Source: Pontibacter pudoricolor
Lineage (GTDB): Bacteria > Bacteroidota > Bacteroidia > Cytophagales > Hymenobacteraceae
Length of the DNA: 64,000 nucleotides
Direction of reading: 5' to 3'
NCBI RefSeq assembly: GCF_010092985.1
Contig: NZ_CP048106.1
Coordinates: 2,790,001 to 2,854,000 of the forward strand
The notes below the pieces were generated by a model. That model saw nothing but the letters and a program-made list of their open reading frames with translations. It searched no databases and was not told where the DNA came from. This document shows positions 21,143 to 33,980 of the stretch, one piece after another; positions within the stretch are counted from its first letter, which is position 1; every line of letters starts with the position of its first letter. The translations under genes and the position numbers were made by a program.

Positions 21143-23245
21143 CTATTTAGCTGACGTTCCTTTAATTTTGGCGATAATGCCATCTGCTAAGTTCTGAGGT
21201 ACTTGCTCATAATGAGCAAATGTTAGAGAAGCTGTAGCTCTACCTGATGTAATAGTACGAAGGTCGGTAACATAACCGAAAAGTTCTGATAAAGGAACAT
21301 CTGCTTTAACTACAGTTGATGTACCTTTTGTATCCATACCTTTCATAATACCTCTTCTTCTGTTCAAGTCACCAGTTACAGGACCTGTGTACTCATCTGG
21401 AGTAACAACATCAACCGCCATGATAGGCTCTAGAAGTTTAGGAGCACACTGCTTACCTGCCTCTTTGAAACCTTGACGAGCTGCTAATTCAAATGATAAT
21501 GAGTCAGAGTCAACATCGTGGAATGAACCATGGAACAGACGCACTTTCATCGAGTCGATTGGGAAGCCTGCCAGGATACCATTCTTCATTGCTTCTTCGA
21601 AACCTTTCTGAACAGCTGGAATGAATTCTCTTGGAATCACACCACCTACAATTGCATTCTCAAACTCAAGTCCCTGCTTACCATCTTCGCGTGGTCCCAT
21701 TGTGAACACGATATCAGCAAACTTACCACGACCACCTGACTGCTTCTTGAACACTTCTCTGTGCTCAACAGTTTTCGTGATTGCTTCTTTGTAAGCTACT
21801 TGTGGTGCACCCTGGTTCAACTCAACTTTGAACTCACGCTTCATACGATCTATAATGATCTCAAGGTGTAGTTCACCCATTCCACGAAGAATAGTTTGTC
21901 CAGTCTCTTCATCAGTATTAACCTGTAGTGTTGGATCTTCTTCAACAAGTTTGGCAATAGCCATACCCATTTTATCAGAGTCAGCCTGAGTTTTTGGCTC
22001 AATAGCATATCCAATTACCGGTTCAGGGAAATCCATTGATTCAAGAACTATCTTATGTCCTTGCTCACAAAGTGTATCCCCTGTCTTGATATCTTTAAAT
22101 CCTACAACTGCTGCAATATCACCAGCTTCCAGTCTTTCGATCTGGTTCTGCTTATTTGCATGCATCTGGAAGATACGAGAGATCCGTTCTTTATTATTTG
22201 ACCTAGTGTTATACACATAAGATCCTGCTTCAAGCACACCTGAGTACGCTCTCACAAAGCACAAACGGCCTACATAAGGGTCTGTTGCGATCTTAAATGC
22301 AAGTCCTGCGAATGGTTCTGCTGCACTTGGCTTGCGAGCTATTTCGTTGCCTGTATCAGGATCAGTACCAATAATGCTTTCTTTATCCATCGGAGATGGT
22401 AATAAAGCCATCACATAGTCTAGCATCGTCTGTACACCTTTGTTCTTGAAAGAAGAACCACAAAGCATTGGAACGATAGCCATATCTATAGTTGCAGCGC
22501 GAAGAGCTGTAAGAATTTCAGCTTCTGTTATTGACGCAGGATCTTCGAAGTATTTCTCCATTAATCTTTCGTCATAGTCAGCTACTGCTTCCAGAAGTTT
22601 CTCTCTGTATTCCTCAGCTTCTTCCAACATATCATCCGGAATCGGCACTTCAGTAAAGGTCATGCCTTTATCGGATTCATTCCAAACTATACCTCGGAAG
22701 TTAACTAGGTCAACTACGCCTCTGAAATTATCTTCTGAACCAATTGGTAATTGAAGTGCTACGGCATTGCTACCAAGCATTTCTTTCACTTGCTTACATA
22801 CAGCAAGGAAATCGGCACCAGAACGGTCCATTTTGTTTACGAAACCAAGACGAGCAACTTTATAGTTGTCAGCAAGACGCCAGTTTGTTTCAGACTGAGG
22901 CTCAACACCATCAACAGCTGAAAACAGGAACACCAGACCATCCAATACGCGAAGTGAACGGTTTACTTCCACTGTAAAGTCAACGTGACCCGGTGTGTCA
23001 ATAATGTTGATATGGTAGTCGTTACCTCTGTATGGCCAGTTAACTGTTACCGCTGCAGATGTAATGGTAATACCACGCTCCTGCTCCTGCTCCATCCAGT
23101 CGGTAGTTGCAGAACCTTCGTGCGTTTCACCTAACTTGTGTGATTTACCAGTGTAATAAAGAATACGCTCAGTCGTAGTGGTTTTACCGGCATCGATGTG
23201 CGCGGCTATACCGATATTTCTGGTATATTTTAAGTCTCTTGCCAT
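21143..23245 (-). CDS. fusA: Elongation factor G
   Basis: Translocase GTPase that moves tRNA and mRNA and, with ribosome recycling factor (encoded at 41.9 kb here), splits ribosomes. 700 aa, five-domain standard length. Seen: G1 [14 protein letters not shown]2 region [11 protein letters not shown]3 [13 protein letters not shown]4 NKMDRSGAD, domain [18 protein letters not shown]. Between rpsG and rpsJ. Confidence 0.98.
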   Translation of the reverse strand: MARDLKYTRNIGIAAHIDAGKTTTTERILYYTGKSHKLGETHEGSATTDWMEQEQERGITITSAAVTVNWPYRGNDYHINIIDTPGHVDFTVEVNRSLRVLDGLVFLFSAVDGVEPQSETNWRLADNYKVARLGFVNKMDRSGADFLAVCKQVKEMLGSNAVALQLPIGSEDNFRGVVDLVNFRGIVWNESDKGMTFTEVPIPDDMLEEAEEYREKLLEAVADYDERLMEKYFEDPASITEAEILTALRAATIDMAIVPMLCGSSFKNKGVQTMLDYVMALLPSPMDKESIIGTDPDTGNEIARKPSAAEPFAGLAFKIATDPYVGRLCFVRAYSGVLEAGSYVYNTRSNNKERISRIFQMHANKQNQIERLEAGDIAAVVGFKDIKTGDTLCEQGHKIVLESMDFPEPVIGYAIEPKTQADSDKMGMAIAKLVEEDPTLQVNTDEETGQTILRGMGELHLEIIIDRMKREFKVELNQGAPQVAYKEAITKTVEHREVFKKQSGGRGKFADIVFTMGPREDGKQGLEFENAIVGGVIPREFIPAVQKGFEEAMKNGILAGFPIDSMKVRLFHGSFHDVDSDSLSFELAARQGFKEAGKQCAPKLLEPIMAVDVVTPDEYTGPVTGDLNRRRGIMKGMDTKGTSTVVKADVPLSELFGYVTDLRTITSGRATASLTFAHYEQVPQNLADGIIAKIKGTSAK

Positions 23246-23248
23246 TTA

Positions 23249-23716
23249 CTAGAATCTAAAGTGTGAGAATGCTTTGTTGGCTTCCGCCATTCTGTGCGTA
23301 TCGTCTTTTTTCTTAACGGCAGCACCTTCACCTTTAGCAGCTGCAATAATTTCACCTGCTAATTTATCCTTCATCGTCTTCTCACCTCTCTTGCGTGAGT
23401 AGGAAATCATCCATTTGATTCCCAGAGATACTCTGCGGTCCGGACGAACCTCAGTCGGCACTTGGAAAGTAGCTCCTCCAACACGACGGCTTTTCACTTC
23501 TACACTTGGCATGATGTTATTCAATGCTTTTTTCCAAGTTTCAAGTCCGTTCTCTTTTGTTCTTTGCTCTACTAGATCTACAGCATCATAGAAAATTCCA
23601 TAAGCAACGCTTTTCTTGCCATCCACCATCAGGTAGTTTACAAAACGTGTTACTAATGTCTCTTTGTATTTTGGATCTGGAAGGAGAATTCTACTCTTCG
23701 GCTTTGCTTTTCTCAT
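23249..23716 (-). CDS. rpsG: 30S ribosomal protein S7
   Basis: Initiates 30S head assembly; str-operon repressor in E. coli. 155 aa. Seen: [43 protein letters not shown], and the C-terminal [19 protein letters not shown]. Three bases before fusA. Confidence 0.98.
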   Translation of the reverse strand: MRKAKPKSRILLPDPKYKETLVTRFVNYLMVDGKKSVAYGIFYDAVDLVEQRTKENGLETWKKALNNIMPSVEVKSRRVGGATFQVPTEVRPDRRVSLGIKWMISYSRKRGEKTMKDKLAGEIIAAAKGEGAAVKKKDDTHRMAEANKAFSHFRF

Positions 23717-23734
23717 TGTATTAAACGCTATTAA

Positions 23735-24148
23735 TTATTTCTTTTTACCTTTTCCGGCAGCCGCTGGAGCTTGACCTGGCTTAGGTCTCTTAGCACCGTA
23801 TTTAGAACGGGACTGCAGACGACCATTTACACCTGCGGTATCCAATGCACCACGAACGATGTGGTAACGAACACCCGGAAGGTCTTTTACTCTACCACCT
23901 CTGATGAGAACAATAGAGTGTTCCTGTAGGTTGTGACCTTCACCTGGTATGTAAGCGTTAACTTCCTTACCATTTGTTAATCTTACCCTTGCAACTTTAC
24001 GCATTGCAGAGTTTGGTTTCTTTGGCGTAGTTGTGTACACTCTTGTGCATACACCACGTCGCTGAGGGCATGCATCCAAGGCAGGAGACTTAGAATTATA
24101 AGTCAGTTTCTCTCTACCTTTTCTTACTAATTGCTGTATAGTAGGCAT
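23735..24148 (-). CDS. rpsL: 30S ribosomal protein S12
   Basis: Decoding-centre protein. 137 aa. Lys43 (in [10 protein letters not shown]) and the second Lys in the [18 protein letters not shown] loop are both wild type, so no streptomycin-resistance substitution is seen. C-terminal tail rich in Pro, Ala and Lys. First gene of the str unit, with a well-formed promoter upstream. Confidence 0.98.
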   Translation of the reverse strand: MPTIQQLVRKGREKLTYNSKSPALDACPQRRGVCTRVYTTTPKKPNSAMRKVARVRLTNGKEVNAYIPGEGHNLQEHSIVLIRGGRVKDLPGVRYHIVRGALDTAGVNGRLQSRSKYGAKRPKPGQAPAAAGKGKKK

Positions 24149-24194
24149 TTACAATCTGTTAATTATAGATTTATCCAATTTCAATTTCGGACTG

Positions 24195-24226
24195 CAAAGG
24201 TATAAAATTCACTTTGCAATTTCAAA
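24195..24226 (-). promoter_or_regulatory. Promoter of rpsL-rpsG-fusA-rpsJ
   Basis: On the minus strand TTTG-N20-TACCTTTG, an exact match to the Bacteroidota primary-sigma consensus. The -7 box is at 24195-24202 and the -33 box at 24223-24226. The predicted transcript starts about 40 bp before rpsL. Confidence 0.75.
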
Positions 24227-24252
24227 ATTTTAATTTATTAATTATTAGCACC

Positions 24253-24570
24253 TTATGCTTCGCCAACTGTCCCTCCGAAGTTCATCGGGAAAGATGGTGC
24301 TTCATTTGCCTGCTTTATTTCGCCAAAGCTATTTTCATATTTCTTGATGTTATCAGCCAGAGCTGCTAATAATCTTTTAGCATGCTCTGGGGTGATAACA
24401 ACTCTTGATTTAACTTTTGCTTTTGGCAAACCTGGCATCAGTCGAATAAAATCAATAACAAATTCGCTGCTGGAATGAGCGATCATGGCAAGATTTGCAT
24501 ATTGCCCTTCTGCTACTTCTTCCGTTAACTCAATGTTAATTTGATTCTGGTTCTGCTGTTCTTCTGCCAT
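24253..24570 (-). CDS. DUF3467 domain-containing protein
   Basis: 105 aa, acidic, Gln/Asn-rich at the N-terminus (EEQQNQNQINIEL) followed by a compact domain (EEVAEGQYANLAMIAHSSSEF, FIRLMPGLPKAKVKSRVVITPEHAKRLLAAL) that matches DUF3467. Function unknown. It lies 8 bp after rpoC and ends just before the rpsL promoter, so it is cotranscribed with rpoB-rpoC. That placement suggests a link to transcription or translation, but this is only inferred. No signal peptide, membrane segment or cysteine. Confidence 0.85.
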   Translation of the reverse strand: MAEEQQNQNQINIELTEEVAEGQYANLAMIAHSSSEFVIDFIRLMPGLPKAKVKSRVVITPEHAKRLLAALADNIKKYENSFGEIKQANEAPSFPMNFGGTVGEA

Positions 24571-24578
24571 GGTTCTAT

Positions 24579-27500
24579 TTATTTATTCTGTAATGCTTGC
24601 TGCTTTGATTTAGCTGTAGCTTTCTTAGATTCTGTAAGTGAATCGTATTCTTCCTGGCTACCAACGATCAGTTTCTGATACTCTTTCAAGCCTGTACCAG
24701 CCGGGATCAGGTGACCAACAATTACGTTCTCTTTCAGCCCCAGCAGCTCATCTGCTTTACCTTTTATAGCTGCTTCGCTCAGTACTTTTGTAGTTTCCTG
24801 GAATGATGCTGCTGAGATAAAGCTTTGTGTACCTAATGAAGCCTGTGTGATACCTTGTAACGTTGGACGAGAAACAGCCGGAGATGCATCTCTTACGGTT
24901 ACTAATCTCAGGTCACGACGCTTCAGGCTAGAGTTCTCATCACGTAAACGACGTGCTGTTACTATCTGACCTGGTTTCATCGTTGCAGAGTCACCAGATT
25001 CTTCAACAACCTTCATATCAATGATGCGGTCGTTCTCTTCCATGAACAGGATCTTATCAACCACCTGGTGCTCAAGGAAGCTGGTATCACCCGGATCAAG
25101 TATTACTACTTTCTGCATCATTTGGCGAACTACAACTTCAATGTGCTTATCATTGATCTTCACACCTTGTAAGCGGTATACTTCCTGAATCTCATTTACC
25201 AGGTACTCTTGTACTGCACCTGGTCCCTGAATATTCAGGATATCTGTTGGCGTGATAGCACCATCTGATAACGGCATACCTGCTCTCACGAAGTCATTGT
25301 CCTGAACAAGGATGTGCTTGGATAGAGGCACCATGTATTTCTTCTTCACTCCGTCTTTTGACTCAATGAAGATTTCACGGTTACCACGCTTCACGCTACC
25401 ATACGTTACAACACCATCAATTTCTGACACAACTGCCGGGTTAGATGGGTTACGCGCTTCAAACAATTCTGTAACACGTGGAAGACCACCTGTGATATCG
25501 CGTGTTTTACCGATAGCGCGAGGGATCTTTACTAGTATCTGACCTGCTTTGATTTTCTCACCATCCTCAACTACGATGTGTGCACCTACCGGAATGTTGT
25601 AACCTTTCGGCTCACCACTCTTAGGGTTTACAAGTATAGCTGGGTTTTGGGTCTTATCCTTTGTATCGATAATAACCTTCTCACGGTAACCTGTCTGCTC
25701 ATCTGATTCTTCACGATATGTGATACCCTCAATGATCGACTCATAACCAACGTTACCATCAAACTCTGAAAGTATAACCGCGTTATATGGATCCCAGCTA
25801 CAGATATTGTCTCCCTTCTCTACAAGCTGTCCATCATTAGCAGTCAGGAATGAACCATAAGGAACGTGGTTGCTGATGAATAATTTACCTGTATTAGGAT
25901 CAACTATTTTCACCTCACCTGAACGACCCATTACTACTTTTACTGGCTCACCTTCGTTGTTGATCGTGTCTATAGTTCGCACGTCTTCATACTCGATTTT
26001 ACCAGCAAATTTCGCTTTTATAGTTGCCTCTACTGCAATGTTAGATGCCGTACCACCCACGTGGAATGTACGAAGTGTAAGCTGTGTTCCAGGCTCACCT
26101 ATTGACTGAGCTGCAATTACACCTACTGCTTCACCTTTCTGCACCATAAATCCTGTTGCCAGGTTACGGCCGTAGCATTTAGCACAGATACCACGCTTAG
26201 ACTCACAAGTAAGTACTGAACGGATCTCAACAAATTCAATCGCTGTGTTCTCAATGTCACGGGCAACTTCTTCTGTGATCTCTGAACCAGACTCAACTAT
26301 AAGGTTGTTCGTGATCGGATCATAAACATCGTGTACAGTTACACGACCCAGGATACGCTCAGAAAGTGATTCAACGATATCTTCGTTATCCTTAAGCGCA
26401 CTTACTTCCAAACCACGTAAAGTACCGCAGTCTTCCTCATTCACAATCACGTCCTGCGAAACGTCTACCAAACGACGAGTCAGGTAACCAGCATCTGCAG
26501 TTTTAAGCGCTGTATCGGCAAGACCTTTACGGGCACCGTGAGTAGAGATGAAGTACTCGATTACATCCAGACCTTCCTTAAAGTTAGAAAGGATCGGGTT
26601 TTCGATAATCTCACCAACGGAGCCTTGCAATGATTTCTGAGGCTTAGCCATCAGACCTCTCATACCACCCAGCTGACGAATCTGCTCTCTTGAACCACGG
26701 GCTCCTGAGTGCATCATCATGAAGATAGAGTTAAAGCCCTGATCTTCATTTTCAAGACGGCGCATCAACGTTTCAGTGATCTGGTTGTTGATACGTGTCC
26801 AGATGTCAATAACCTGGTTGTAACGTTCGTTGTCAGTGATCAGACCCATAGAGTAGTTTTGCCATACAGCATCTACATCTTTTTTAGCTTGCTCAACAAG
26901 TATTTCTTTCTCCGCCGGAATGTTAATATCACCAAGACCCATTGACAGACCACCCTTATAGGCAGACTGGAATCCAAGTGTTTTGATATCATCCAGGAAG
27001 TGAGCTGTACGAGCCATACCTGTTTCTTTGAACACGCGAGAAATTACCTGCTGAAGCTTTTTCTTCGTCAGTAACTCATCAATGTATCCAACTTCAACTG
27101 GTACAAACTGATTGAATAATACACGACCAGCTACAGTTTCAGTTAATTTATTTACGATCTGGCCGCTTTCATCTTTAATATTTACACGCACCTTAATATG
27201 TGCATGCTTTGAAAGACGCCCTTCGTTTATAGCAATAATAACTTCTTCAGGAGAATAGAAGCTCATGCCCTCTCCTTTGATAGTTTCAGTTTCTGTGCTA
27301 CGCTTTCCTTTGGTTACATAGTATAAACCAAGAACCATGTCCTGAGAAGGTACTGCAATTGGAGCACCGTTAGCAGGGTTCAGGATGTTATGCGAAGCAA
27401 GCATTAGCATAGAGGCTTCCAGGATTGCTGCAGGTCCAAGTGGAACGTGCACCGCCATCTGGTCACCGTCAAAGTCGGCGTTGAACGCAGTACACACTAA

Positions 27501-28895
27501 TGGGTGTAACTGGATTGCTTTACCTTCGATCAGTTTTGGCTGGAATGCCTGGATACCAAGTCTGTGTAGCGTAGGAGCACGGTTAAGGAGTACTGGGTGG
27601 CCTTTCAGCACATTCTCCAGGATATCCCAAACAACAGGGTCCTTACGATCAACTATTTTCTTAGCAGACTTTACAGTTTTAACTATACCTCTTTCGATCA
27701 GCTTGCGGATAATGAACGGCTTGAAAAGCTCAGCTGCCATGTTCTTAGGCAGACCGCACTCATGCAGCTTCAGTTCAGGACCAACTACAATTACTGAACG
27801 GCCAGAGTAGTCAACACGCTTACCAAGCAAGTTCTGACGGAAACGTCCCTGCTTACCTTTCAGCATATCTGAAAGTGATTTCAGCGCACGGTTACCTTCT
27901 GCACGAACAGCGTTCACTTTACGTGAGTTGTCGAACAGGGAGTCAACTGCTTCCTGTAACATACGCTTCTCATTACGAAGAATAACTTCAGGAGCTTTGA
28001 TCTCAATAAGACGCTTCAAACGGTTGTTACGGATAATAACACGTCTGTAAAGGTCGTTCAAGTCAGAAGTAGCGAAACGGCCACCATCCAACGGAACTAA
28101 CGGACGAAGCTCTGGCGGAATAACAGGCACCATGCGGATGATCATCCACTCAGGTCTGTTTTCAATTCTTGTTGCAGCATCACGGAACGCTTCAACTACA
28201 CGAAGACGCTTTAACGCTTCAGCTTTACGCTGTTGCGAAGTTTCGTGCGCGGCAGCATGACGAAGCTCGTAAGACAGGTCATCAAGGTTCGTACGCTCCA
28301 ATAACATCTGTAATGACTCGGCACCCATTTTCGCGATAAACTTGTTTGGATCATTGTTGTCCAACATCTGGTTCTCGCGTGGAAGCTTATCAATCATATC
28401 CAGGTATTCATCTTCTGTCAGGAAGTCTAGTGTGTTCACACCATCCTCTGCCAAAATACCTGGCTGAATAACTACATATCTTTCGTAATAGATGATCTGG
28501 TCAAGCTTCTTTGTTGGTAAGCCTAACAGATATCCGATTTTGTTTGGAAGAGATTTGAAGTACCAGATATGCGCTACAGGAACAACAAGCTCAATATGGC
28601 CCATACGCTCACGACGCACTTTTTTCTCAGTAACTTCTACACCGCAACGGTCGCAGATGATACCTTTATATCTGATTCTCTTATACTTTCCGCAGTGGCA
28701 TTCCCAGTCCTTAACAGGTCCGAATATTCTTTCGCAGAATAATCCGCCCATTTCAGGCTTATAGGTTCTATAATTTATGGTCTCAGGCTTTACTACCTCT
28801 CCGTTAGAACGCTCCAGAATCGACTCTGGAGAAGCTAAGCTTATCGTTACTTTGGAGAAGTCCTGAGTTAACTTTTTGGTTTTTGCAAATGCCAT
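24579..28895 (-). CDS. rpoC: RNA polymerase beta-prime subunit
   Basis: Catalytic clamp subunit. 1438 aa. Seen: N-terminal zinc ribbon [20 protein letters not shown] near residue 65, catalytic [15 protein letters not shown] holding the three Mg-binding Asp residues, [17 protein letters not shown] (bridge helix/trigger loop side), a second zinc site [16 protein letters not shown], and the [19 protein letters not shown] trigger loop. Separated from rpoB by about 100 bp that contain a hairpin. Confidence 0.98.
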   Translation of the reverse strand: MAFAKTKKLTQDFSKVTISLASPESILERSNGEVVKPETINYRTYKPEMGGLFCERIFGPVKDWECHCGKYKRIRYKGIICDRCGVEVTEKKVRRERMGHIELVVPVAHIWYFKSLPNKIGYLLGLPTKKLDQIIYYERYVVIQPGILAEDGVNTLDFLTEDEYLDMIDKLPRENQMLDNNDPNKFIAKMGAESLQMLLERTNLDDLSYELRHAAAHETSQQRKAEALKRLRVVEAFRDAATRIENRPEWMIIRMVPVIPPELRPLVPLDGGRFATSDLNDLYRRVIIRNNRLKRLIEIKAPEVILRNEKRMLQEAVDSLFDNSRKVNAVRAEGNRALKSLSDMLKGKQGRFRQNLLGKRVDYSGRSVIVVGPELKLHECGLPKNMAAELFKPFIIRKLIERGIVKTVKSAKKIVDRKDPVVWDILENVLKGHPVLLNRAPTLHRLGIQAFQPKLIEGKAIQLHPLVCTAFNADFDGDQMAVHVPLGPAAILEASMLMLASHNILNPANGAPIAVPSQDMVLGLYYVTKGKRSTETETIKGEGMSFYSPEEVIIAINEGRLSKHAHIKVRVNIKDESGQIVNKLTETVAGRVLFNQFVPVEVGYIDELLTKKKLQQVISRVFKETGMARTAHFLDDIKTLGFQSAYKGGLSMGLGDINIPAEKEILVEQAKKDVDAVWQNYSMGLITDNERYNQVIDIWTRINNQITETLMRRLENEDQGFNSIFMMMHSGARGSREQIRQLGGMRGLMAKPQKSLQGSVGEIIENPILSNFKEGLDVIEYFISTHGARKGLADTALKTADAGYLTRRLVDVSQDVIVNEEDCGTLRGLEVSALKDNEDIVESLSERILGRVTVHDVYDPITNNLIVESGSEITEEVARDIENTAIEFVEIRSVLTCESKRGICAKCYGRNLATGFMVQKGEAVGVIAAQSIGEPGTQLTLRTFHVGGTASNIAVEATIKAKFAGKIEYEDVRTIDTINNEGEPVKVVMGRSGEVKIVDPNTGKLFISNHVPYGSFLTANDGQLVEKGDNICSWDPYNAVILSEFDGNVGYESIIEGITYREESDEQTGYREKVIIDTKDKTQNPAILVNPKSGEPKGYNIPVGAHIVVEDGEKIKAGQILVKIPRAIGKTRDITGGLPRVTELFEARNPSNPAVVSEIDGVVTYGSVKRGNREIFIESKDGVKKKYMVPLSKHILVQDNDFVRAGMPLSDGAITPTDILNIQGPGAVQEYLVNEIQEVYRLQGVKINDKHIEVVVRQMMQKVVILDPGDTSFLEHQVVDKILFMEENDRIIDMKVVEESGDSATMKPGQIVTARRLRDENSSLKRRDLRLVTVRDASPAVSRPTLQGITQASLGTQSFISAASFQETTKVLSEAAIKGKADELLGLKENVIVGHLIPAGTGLKEYQKLIVGSQEEYDSLTESKKATAKSKQQALQNK

Positions 28896-28955
28896 ATTAT
28901 TCTAATAATATCGATACAACTTATTTGCCTTACAGCTATCTGTATTATAAAGAGA

Positions 28956-28989
28956 GTTAAGCGCTCCGAATATTTCCGGAACGCTTAAC
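28956..28989 (-). promoter_or_regulatory. Hairpin in the rpoB-rpoC gap
   Basis: A 13-bp stem with one mismatch (GTTAAGCG-N-TCCG paired with CGGAACGCTTAAC) lies 10 bp after the rpoB stop. The following minus-strand bases (TCTCTTTATAA) are only weakly U-rich, so it looks more like a partial attenuator, RNA-processing site or 3'-end stabiliser than a strong terminator. Confidence 0.55.
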
Positions 28990-28999
28990 ATTTACTTTA

Positions 29000-31900
29000 T
29001 TACTCCAACGTTATCTCTAATGCCAGACCTCTTAACTCGTGAATCAATACGTTGAATGATTCAGGGATATTTGGTTTTGGCAACACATCGCCTTTTACAA
29101 TTGCTTCGTAAGCTTTTGCACGGCCAATAACGTCGTCTGATTTAACTGTAAGTATTTCCTGCAGCACGTTAGAAGCACCGAAAGCCTCCAGTGCCCACAC
29201 CTCCATCTCACCGAAACGCTGGCCACCAAACTGGGCTTTACCACCCAATGGCTGCTGCGTAATCAATGAGTATGGTCCGATAGAACGAGCGTGCATCTTA
29301 TCATCAACCAAGTGACCAAGTTTCAGCATGTAAATTACGCCTACTGTTACTGGCTGGTCGAATCTGTCACCAGACAAACCGTCGAATAGATATGTTCTAC
29401 CAAAACGTGGCAGTCCTGCTTCAGTCAGCTCGGCAGAAACCTGCTCTTCAGTTGCTCCGTCAAAAATTGGAGTCGCATATTTACGACCTAATCTTAAACC
29501 AGCCCATCCAAGTACAGTTTCATAGATCTGACCGATGTTCATCCTTGAAGGTACACCAAGCGGGTTAAGTACGATGTCCATAGGAGTACCGTCTTCCAGG
29601 AATGGCATATCTTCATCACGAACGATACGGGCAACTATACCTTTGTTACCGTGACGTCCAGCCATTTTATCACCCACTTTCAGCTTACGCTTCTTGGCGA
29701 TGTATACTTTGGCCAACTGCACAATACCTGCCGGTAATTCATCCCCTACTTCCAACGTAAATCTTTCACGCTTAAAGTGAGCAGAGATAATATTACGACG
29801 CTTGGTATAGTTTTTCACCAACTCCAGTAACATGTTGTTGGTTTTCTCGTCGCTTGTCCAGTTCTCAAGGATCAGATCCTTGAACATGTTCACCTCTTCC
29901 GGAACCGCATAGTTGCTTTCATCCTTGTAAGGGTTCTTTTCAGGGAATAAAGCTTCTATTATGTTCTTTCTGCTGAACTTAGATCCTTTCGTTAAAATCT
30001 CATCACCAAACTTGTGCTTGATACCCTGTGTCGTCTTACCTTCCAGCAAGTCAACTAATTTATCAACCATTACATTCTTAATGGCAATAAGGTCTTTCGA
30101 ATATTTAACTTTTAGTTCTTCAACCTCTTTCTTAGATTTTGCTCTAAGGTTTTTATCCTTTTTAGGACGAGAGAATAACTTAGTCTCAATAACAACACCG
30201 TTCAGTGATGGCGGCGCCTTAAGCGAAGCATCCTTCACATCACCGGCTTTATCACCGAAGATTGCACGTAGAAGTTTCTCTTCCGGAGTCGGATCTGTTT
30301 CACCCTTAGGAGTGATCTTACCGATCAGGATATCGCCTTCTTTAACTTCAGCACCAATTCTGATGATACCATTCTCATCAAGATTTCTTACTGCTTCTTC
30401 GCTAACGTTTGGTATTTCAGAAGTTAATTCTTCTTCGCCACGTTTCGTTTCACGAACTTCCAGCTCAAACTCTTCAATGTGGATAGAAGTAAATACGTCA
30501 TCACGTACTACTTTTTCAGAGATTACGATCGCATCCTCAAAGTTATAACCCTGCCAAGGCATGAACGCAACCTGTAAGTTACGCCCTAGTGCAAGTTCAC
30601 CATCATTGGTAGCATAACCTTCGCATAGTGGCTGACCTTTTGTTACACGCTGGCCTGTTCTCACAAGTGGAGTCAGGTTGATGCATGTGTCCTGGTTAGT
30701 TCTGCGGAACTTGATCAGTTTATAGGTTACATATTCAGCATCGAATGAAACCAGCTTCTCTTCATCAGTAAGATCATATTTTACAACAATCTTAGTTGAA
30801 TCCACGAAATCGATTACACCGTCGCCTTCAGCTATAACCAGTGCTCTTGAGTCAATTGCTGCTCTGCCTTCCAAGCCTGTACCAACTATAGGCGCCTGTG
30901 GCTTCAGTAGTGGAACTGCCTGGCGCTGCATGTTAGAACCCATCAGGGCACGGTTAGCATCATCGTGCTCAAGGAAAGGAATCATAGACGCTGCCACAGA
31001 TACAATCTGGTTTGGCGCAATGTCCATATAGGTATAAGTTGATGGCTCCTCCACAGGGAAGTCACCTTCAAATCTTCCTTTTACTCTATCGTTGATGAAG
31101 TTACCCTTTTCATCAATCACGGCATTTGCCTGTGCAATGTGGTGGGTATCCTCTTCTTCTGCTGTTAAATATTCTACTTCACCAGCTACGTTCACTATAC
31201 CATTAACAACCTTACGATAAGGCGTTTCGATAAAGCCCATGTGGTTTACACGAGCATGCACGCAAAGTGAAGAGATCAGACCGATGTTTGGCCCCTCAGG
31301 AGTTTCAATAGTACAAAGACGACCATAGTGTGTATAGTGAACGTCACGTACCTCGAAACCTGCACGCTCTCTTGACAGACCACCTGGCCCTAATGCAGAT
31401 ACACGACGCTTGTGCGTCACTTCTGCCAGCGGGTTTGTCTGGTCCATGAACTGAGAAAGCTGGTTTGTACCGAAGAACGAGTTGATCACTGAAGACAACG
31501 TACGAGCGTTAATCAGATCAACTGGTTTGAAGTCTTCGTTATCACGAACGTTCATACGCTCTTTGATGGTTCTGGCCATACGTGCCAGACCTACACCAAA
31601 TTGTGCATACAACTGCTCCCCTACTGTTCTTACACGGCGGTTGCTTAAGTGGTCAATATCATCCACTACAGCTCTTGAGTTAATCAAGCCGATCAGGTAT
31701 TTAACAATCAGAACGATGTCGTCGTTCGTTAAAACCTTTGCATCCCAGTTTGTATCAATGCCAAGCTTTTTGTTGATTCTATAACGACCAACTTCACCAA
31801 GGTCATAACGCTTATCTGAGAAGAACAGCTTCTGAATAATATCACGTGCCGTCTCTACGTCTGGCGCTTCAGTATTTCTAAGCTGACGATAGATCTGCTC

Positions 31901-32872
31901 AACAGCTTCCTGCTCGGAGTTAGAATTATCTTTCTGTAGTGTGTTATAAATAATTGCATAGTCAGCAATATTTACATTCTCACGATGCAGAACTATAGAT
32001 TTGTTACCAGACTCAACTATAACATCGATATCTTCAGCTGTAATTTCAGAATCACGCTCAAGTAATACTTCGTTACGGTCGATAGAAACTACTTCTCCAG
32101 TATCCTCATCCACAAAGTCTTCTGTCCATGTTTTAAGAACACGAGCAGCTAGCTTTCTGCCTACCGCATTTTTAAGGTTCGTCTTGTTAGCCGGAATCTC
32201 TTCTGAAAGACCGAACAGATCAAGAATATCCTTATCAGTGCCGTAACCGATAGCACGTAACAATGTCGTTACCGGGAACTTCTTCTTACGGTCGATGTAA
32301 GCATACATTACGTTGTTAACGTCTGTCGCAAACTCTACCCAAGAACCTTTAAAAGGAATAATTCTGGCAGAATATAATTTAGTACCGTTAGTGTGCTTGC
32401 TTTGTGCAAAGAATACACCCGGTGATCTGTGTAACTGAGAAACTATAACACGTTCAGCCCCATTGATAACAAAGGAGCCTTTTTCAGTCATGTATGGAAT
32501 ATTACCGAGGAAAACTTCCTGTTCAATAGTCTCAAAGTCTTCGTTGTCCTCATCGTTGCAGATAAGACGAAGTTTAGCCTTAAGCGGAACTGAATATGTT
32601 AGTCCTCTGTCGATACTCTCATCTACAGAATATTTTGGCGGATCTACGTGATAATCGATGAACTCCAGAACGAAGTTTTCACGAGAATCAGAGATTGGAA
32701 AGTTTTCCGCGAAAACTTTGAACAATCCTTCCTGAGCTCTATTTTCAGCAGCAGTCTCCAATTGGAAAAAGTCCTGGAAAGACTGCAGTTGAACATCAAG
32801 AAAATCAGGATAATCAATTACCTTCTTGATCGAAGCGAAATTGATTCTCTCTATTGTTTTATTTTTAGCCAA
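29000..32872 (-). CDS. rpoB: RNA polymerase beta subunit
   Basis: Catalytic subunit and rifampicin target. 1290 aa. The rifampicin region reads [20 protein letters not shown] then [20 protein letters not shown]; the residues matching E. coli Asp516, His526 and Ser531 are unchanged, so a rifampicin-sensitive form is expected. Also seen: [18 protein letters not shown] and the C-terminal [18 protein letters not shown]. It follows rplL after a terminator-like hairpin. Confidence 0.98.
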   Translation of the reverse strand: MAKNKTIERINFASIKKVIDYPDFLDVQLQSFQDFFQLETAAENRAQEGLFKVFAENFPISDSRENFVLEFIDYHVDPPKYSVDESIDRGLTYSVPLKAKLRLICNDEDNEDFETIEQEVFLGNIPYMTEKGSFVINGAERVIVSQLHRSPGVFFAQSKHTNGTKLYSARIIPFKGSWVEFATDVNNVMYAYIDRKKKFPVTTLLRAIGYGTDKDILDLFGLSEEIPANKTNLKNAVGRKLAARVLKTWTEDFVDEDTGEVVSIDRNEVLLERDSEITAEDIDVIVESGNKSIVLHRENVNIADYAIIYNTLQKDNSNSEQEAVEQIYRQLRNTEAPDVETARDIIQKLFFSDKRYDLGEVGRYRINKKLGIDTNWDAKVLTNDDIVLIVKYLIGLINSRAVVDDIDHLSNRRVRTVGEQLYAQFGVGLARMARTIKERMNVRDNEDFKPVDLINARTLSSVINSFFGTNQLSQFMDQTNPLAEVTHKRRVSALGPGGLSRERAGFEVRDVHYTHYGRLCTIETPEGPNIGLISSLCVHARVNHMGFIETPYRKVVNGIVNVAGEVEYLTAEEEDTHHIAQANAVIDEKGNFINDRVKGRFEGDFPVEEPSTYTYMDIAPNQIVSVAASMIPFLEHDDANRALMGSNMQRQAVPLLKPQAPIVGTGLEGRAAIDSRALVIAEGDGVIDFVDSTKIVVKYDLTDEEKLVSFDAEYVTYKLIKFRRTNQDTCINLTPLVRTGQRVTKGQPLCEGYATNDGELALGRNLQVAFMPWQGYNFEDAIVISEKVVRDDVFTSIHIEEFELEVRETKRGEEELTSEIPNVSEEAVRNLDENGIIRIGAEVKEGDILIGKITPKGETDPTPEEKLLRAIFGDKAGDVKDASLKAPPSLNGVVIETKLFSRPKKDKNLRAKSKKEVEELKVKYSKDLIAIKNVMVDKLVDLLEGKTTQGIKHKFGDEILTKGSKFSRKNIIEALFPEKNPYKDESNYAVPEEVNMFKDLILENWTSDEKTNNMLLELVKNYTKRRNIISAHFKRERFTLEVGDELPAGIVQLAKVYIAKKRKLKVGDKMAGRHGNKGIVARIVRDEDMPFLEDGTPMDIVLNPLGVPSRMNIGQIYETVLGWAGLRLGRKYATPIFDGATEEQVSAELTEAGLPRFGRTYLFDGLSGDRFDQPVTVGVIYMLKLGHLVDDKMHARSIGPYSLITQQPLGGKAQFGGQRFGEMEVWALEAFGASNVLQEILTVKSDDVIGRAKAYEAIVKGDVLPKPNIPESFNVLIHELRGLALEITLE

Positions 32873-32971
32873 AGCCTTGGAAATTTAACGTTAACAATAA
32901 GTTTTCAGCTCCCGATGCCAAAAACAGCTGTGGGCAAAAAAGGATTCAATTATGAATCCGTATACAAACAG

Positions 32972-32999
32972 GAAAAGACCTGACTAAAACGCCAGGTCT
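32972..32999 (-). terminator. Hairpin (attenuator-like) between rplL and rpoB
   Basis: A stem AGACCTG/CAGGTCT with a 10-nt loop is followed on the minus strand by TTTTCC. It may partially terminate and so lower rpoBC relative to rplL, as known for rplL-rpoB in E. coli; the role here is inferred. A second short hairpin (GGATTCA...TGAATCC) follows at 32942-32959. Confidence 0.6.
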
Positions 33000-33029
33000 A
33001 CCTGTTCTCGATATGTTGATAAAGTGAGA

Positions 33030-33407
33030 TTACTTGATCTCTACTTCAGCACCAGCTTCTTCTAATGATTTCTTCAGAGATTCAGCTTCATCTTTAGCTA
33101 CACCTTCTTTCAGAGCCTTAGGAGCGCTGTCTACAACTTCTTTAGCTTCTTTCAGGCCAAGACCTGTAAGTTCTTTAACAAGTTTAACAACTGCTAGTTT
33201 AGATGCACCTGCTGACTTAAGGATTACGTCAAAAGAAGTTTTTTCTTCTGCAGCAGCTCCACCTTCAGCAGCACCACCAGCCATCATAACTGGAGCAGCA
33301 GCAGCTGGCTCGATGCCGTATTCGTCCTTCAGGATTGTAGCTAGTTCGTTAACTTCTTTCACAGTTAAGTTTACTAACTGCTCAGCGAATGCTTTTAAAT
33401 CTGCCAT
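33030..33407 (-). CDS. rplL: 50S ribosomal protein L7/L12
   Basis: Multicopy stalk protein that recruits the GTPase factors. 125 aa. Seen: N-terminal dimerisation region, an Ala/Gly-rich hinge ([20 protein letters not shown]), and a C-terminal domain [39 protein letters not shown]. After rplJ. Confidence 0.98.
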   Translation of the reverse strand: MADLKAFAEQLVNLTVKEVNELATILKDEYGIEPAAAAPVMMAGGAAEGGAAAEEKTSFDVILKSAGASKLAVVKLVKELTGLGLKEAKEVVDSAPKALKEGVAKDEAESLKKSLEEAGAEVEIK

Positions 33408-33451
33408 TTTTATTGAAATTAAAAGTTACTTATTGATTACGTTTTTAAAAA

Positions 33452-33976
33452 TTATTCTTTTTCAGATAGAGTTTTAAGAATTCCAGCAAGTTTGTTACCA
33501 CCGCCCTGTAGGCCAGAAATAACATTCTTAGCAGGAGACTGAAGCAATGCAATTACATCTGCGATCAGCTCAAACTTAGACTTGATTGTTGATAATGTAT
33601 CCAGCTGGTTTTCGCCAACATAAATACCGCTATCAATAAAGGCACCCTTTAAAAGTGGAAGCGTGTGACCTTTTTTCCTAAAGTCTTTGATTAGCTTAGC
33701 AGGAGCGTTGCCTGATTCAGTTGAAAACAGGATGCCTGAAGAACCTTTTAATACTTCTGCCAGTGCAGTAGTATCAGCTTCTAAAGTATCTAATGCTTTC
33801 TTAATTAATGTATTCTTGTAAACTTTGTATTCAAGCCCTCTATCGAAAGCCATTCTCCTGAATTGGTTGATACTTGCAACTGTCATAGTAGAAGCATCAG
33901 TGATGTAGAAATAGTTAGTGTTAGCTAACTTTTCGCTCAGGTCTTGTACAATTATCTCTTTTTCTTCCCTGGTCAT
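33452..33976 (-). CDS. rplJ: 50S ribosomal protein L10
   Basis: Stalk base that binds 23S rRNA and L12 dimers; autoregulator of its operon in E. coli. 174 aa from the ATG at 33976 (MTREEKEIIVQDLSEKL); ten upstream in-frame codons overlap rplA. Seen: FYITDASTMTVASINQFRR and the helical C-terminal L12-binding tail. Four bases after rplA. Confidence 0.97.
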   Translation of the reverse strand: MTREEKEIIVQDLSEKLANTNYFYITDASTMTVASINQFRRMAFDRGLEYKVYKNTLIKKALDTLEADTTALAEVLKGSSGILFSTESGNAPAKLIKDFRKKGHTLPLLKGAFIDSGIYVGENQLDTLSTIKSKFELIADVIALLQSPAKNVISGLQGGGNKLAGILKTLSEKE

Positions 33977-33980
33977 TTTC

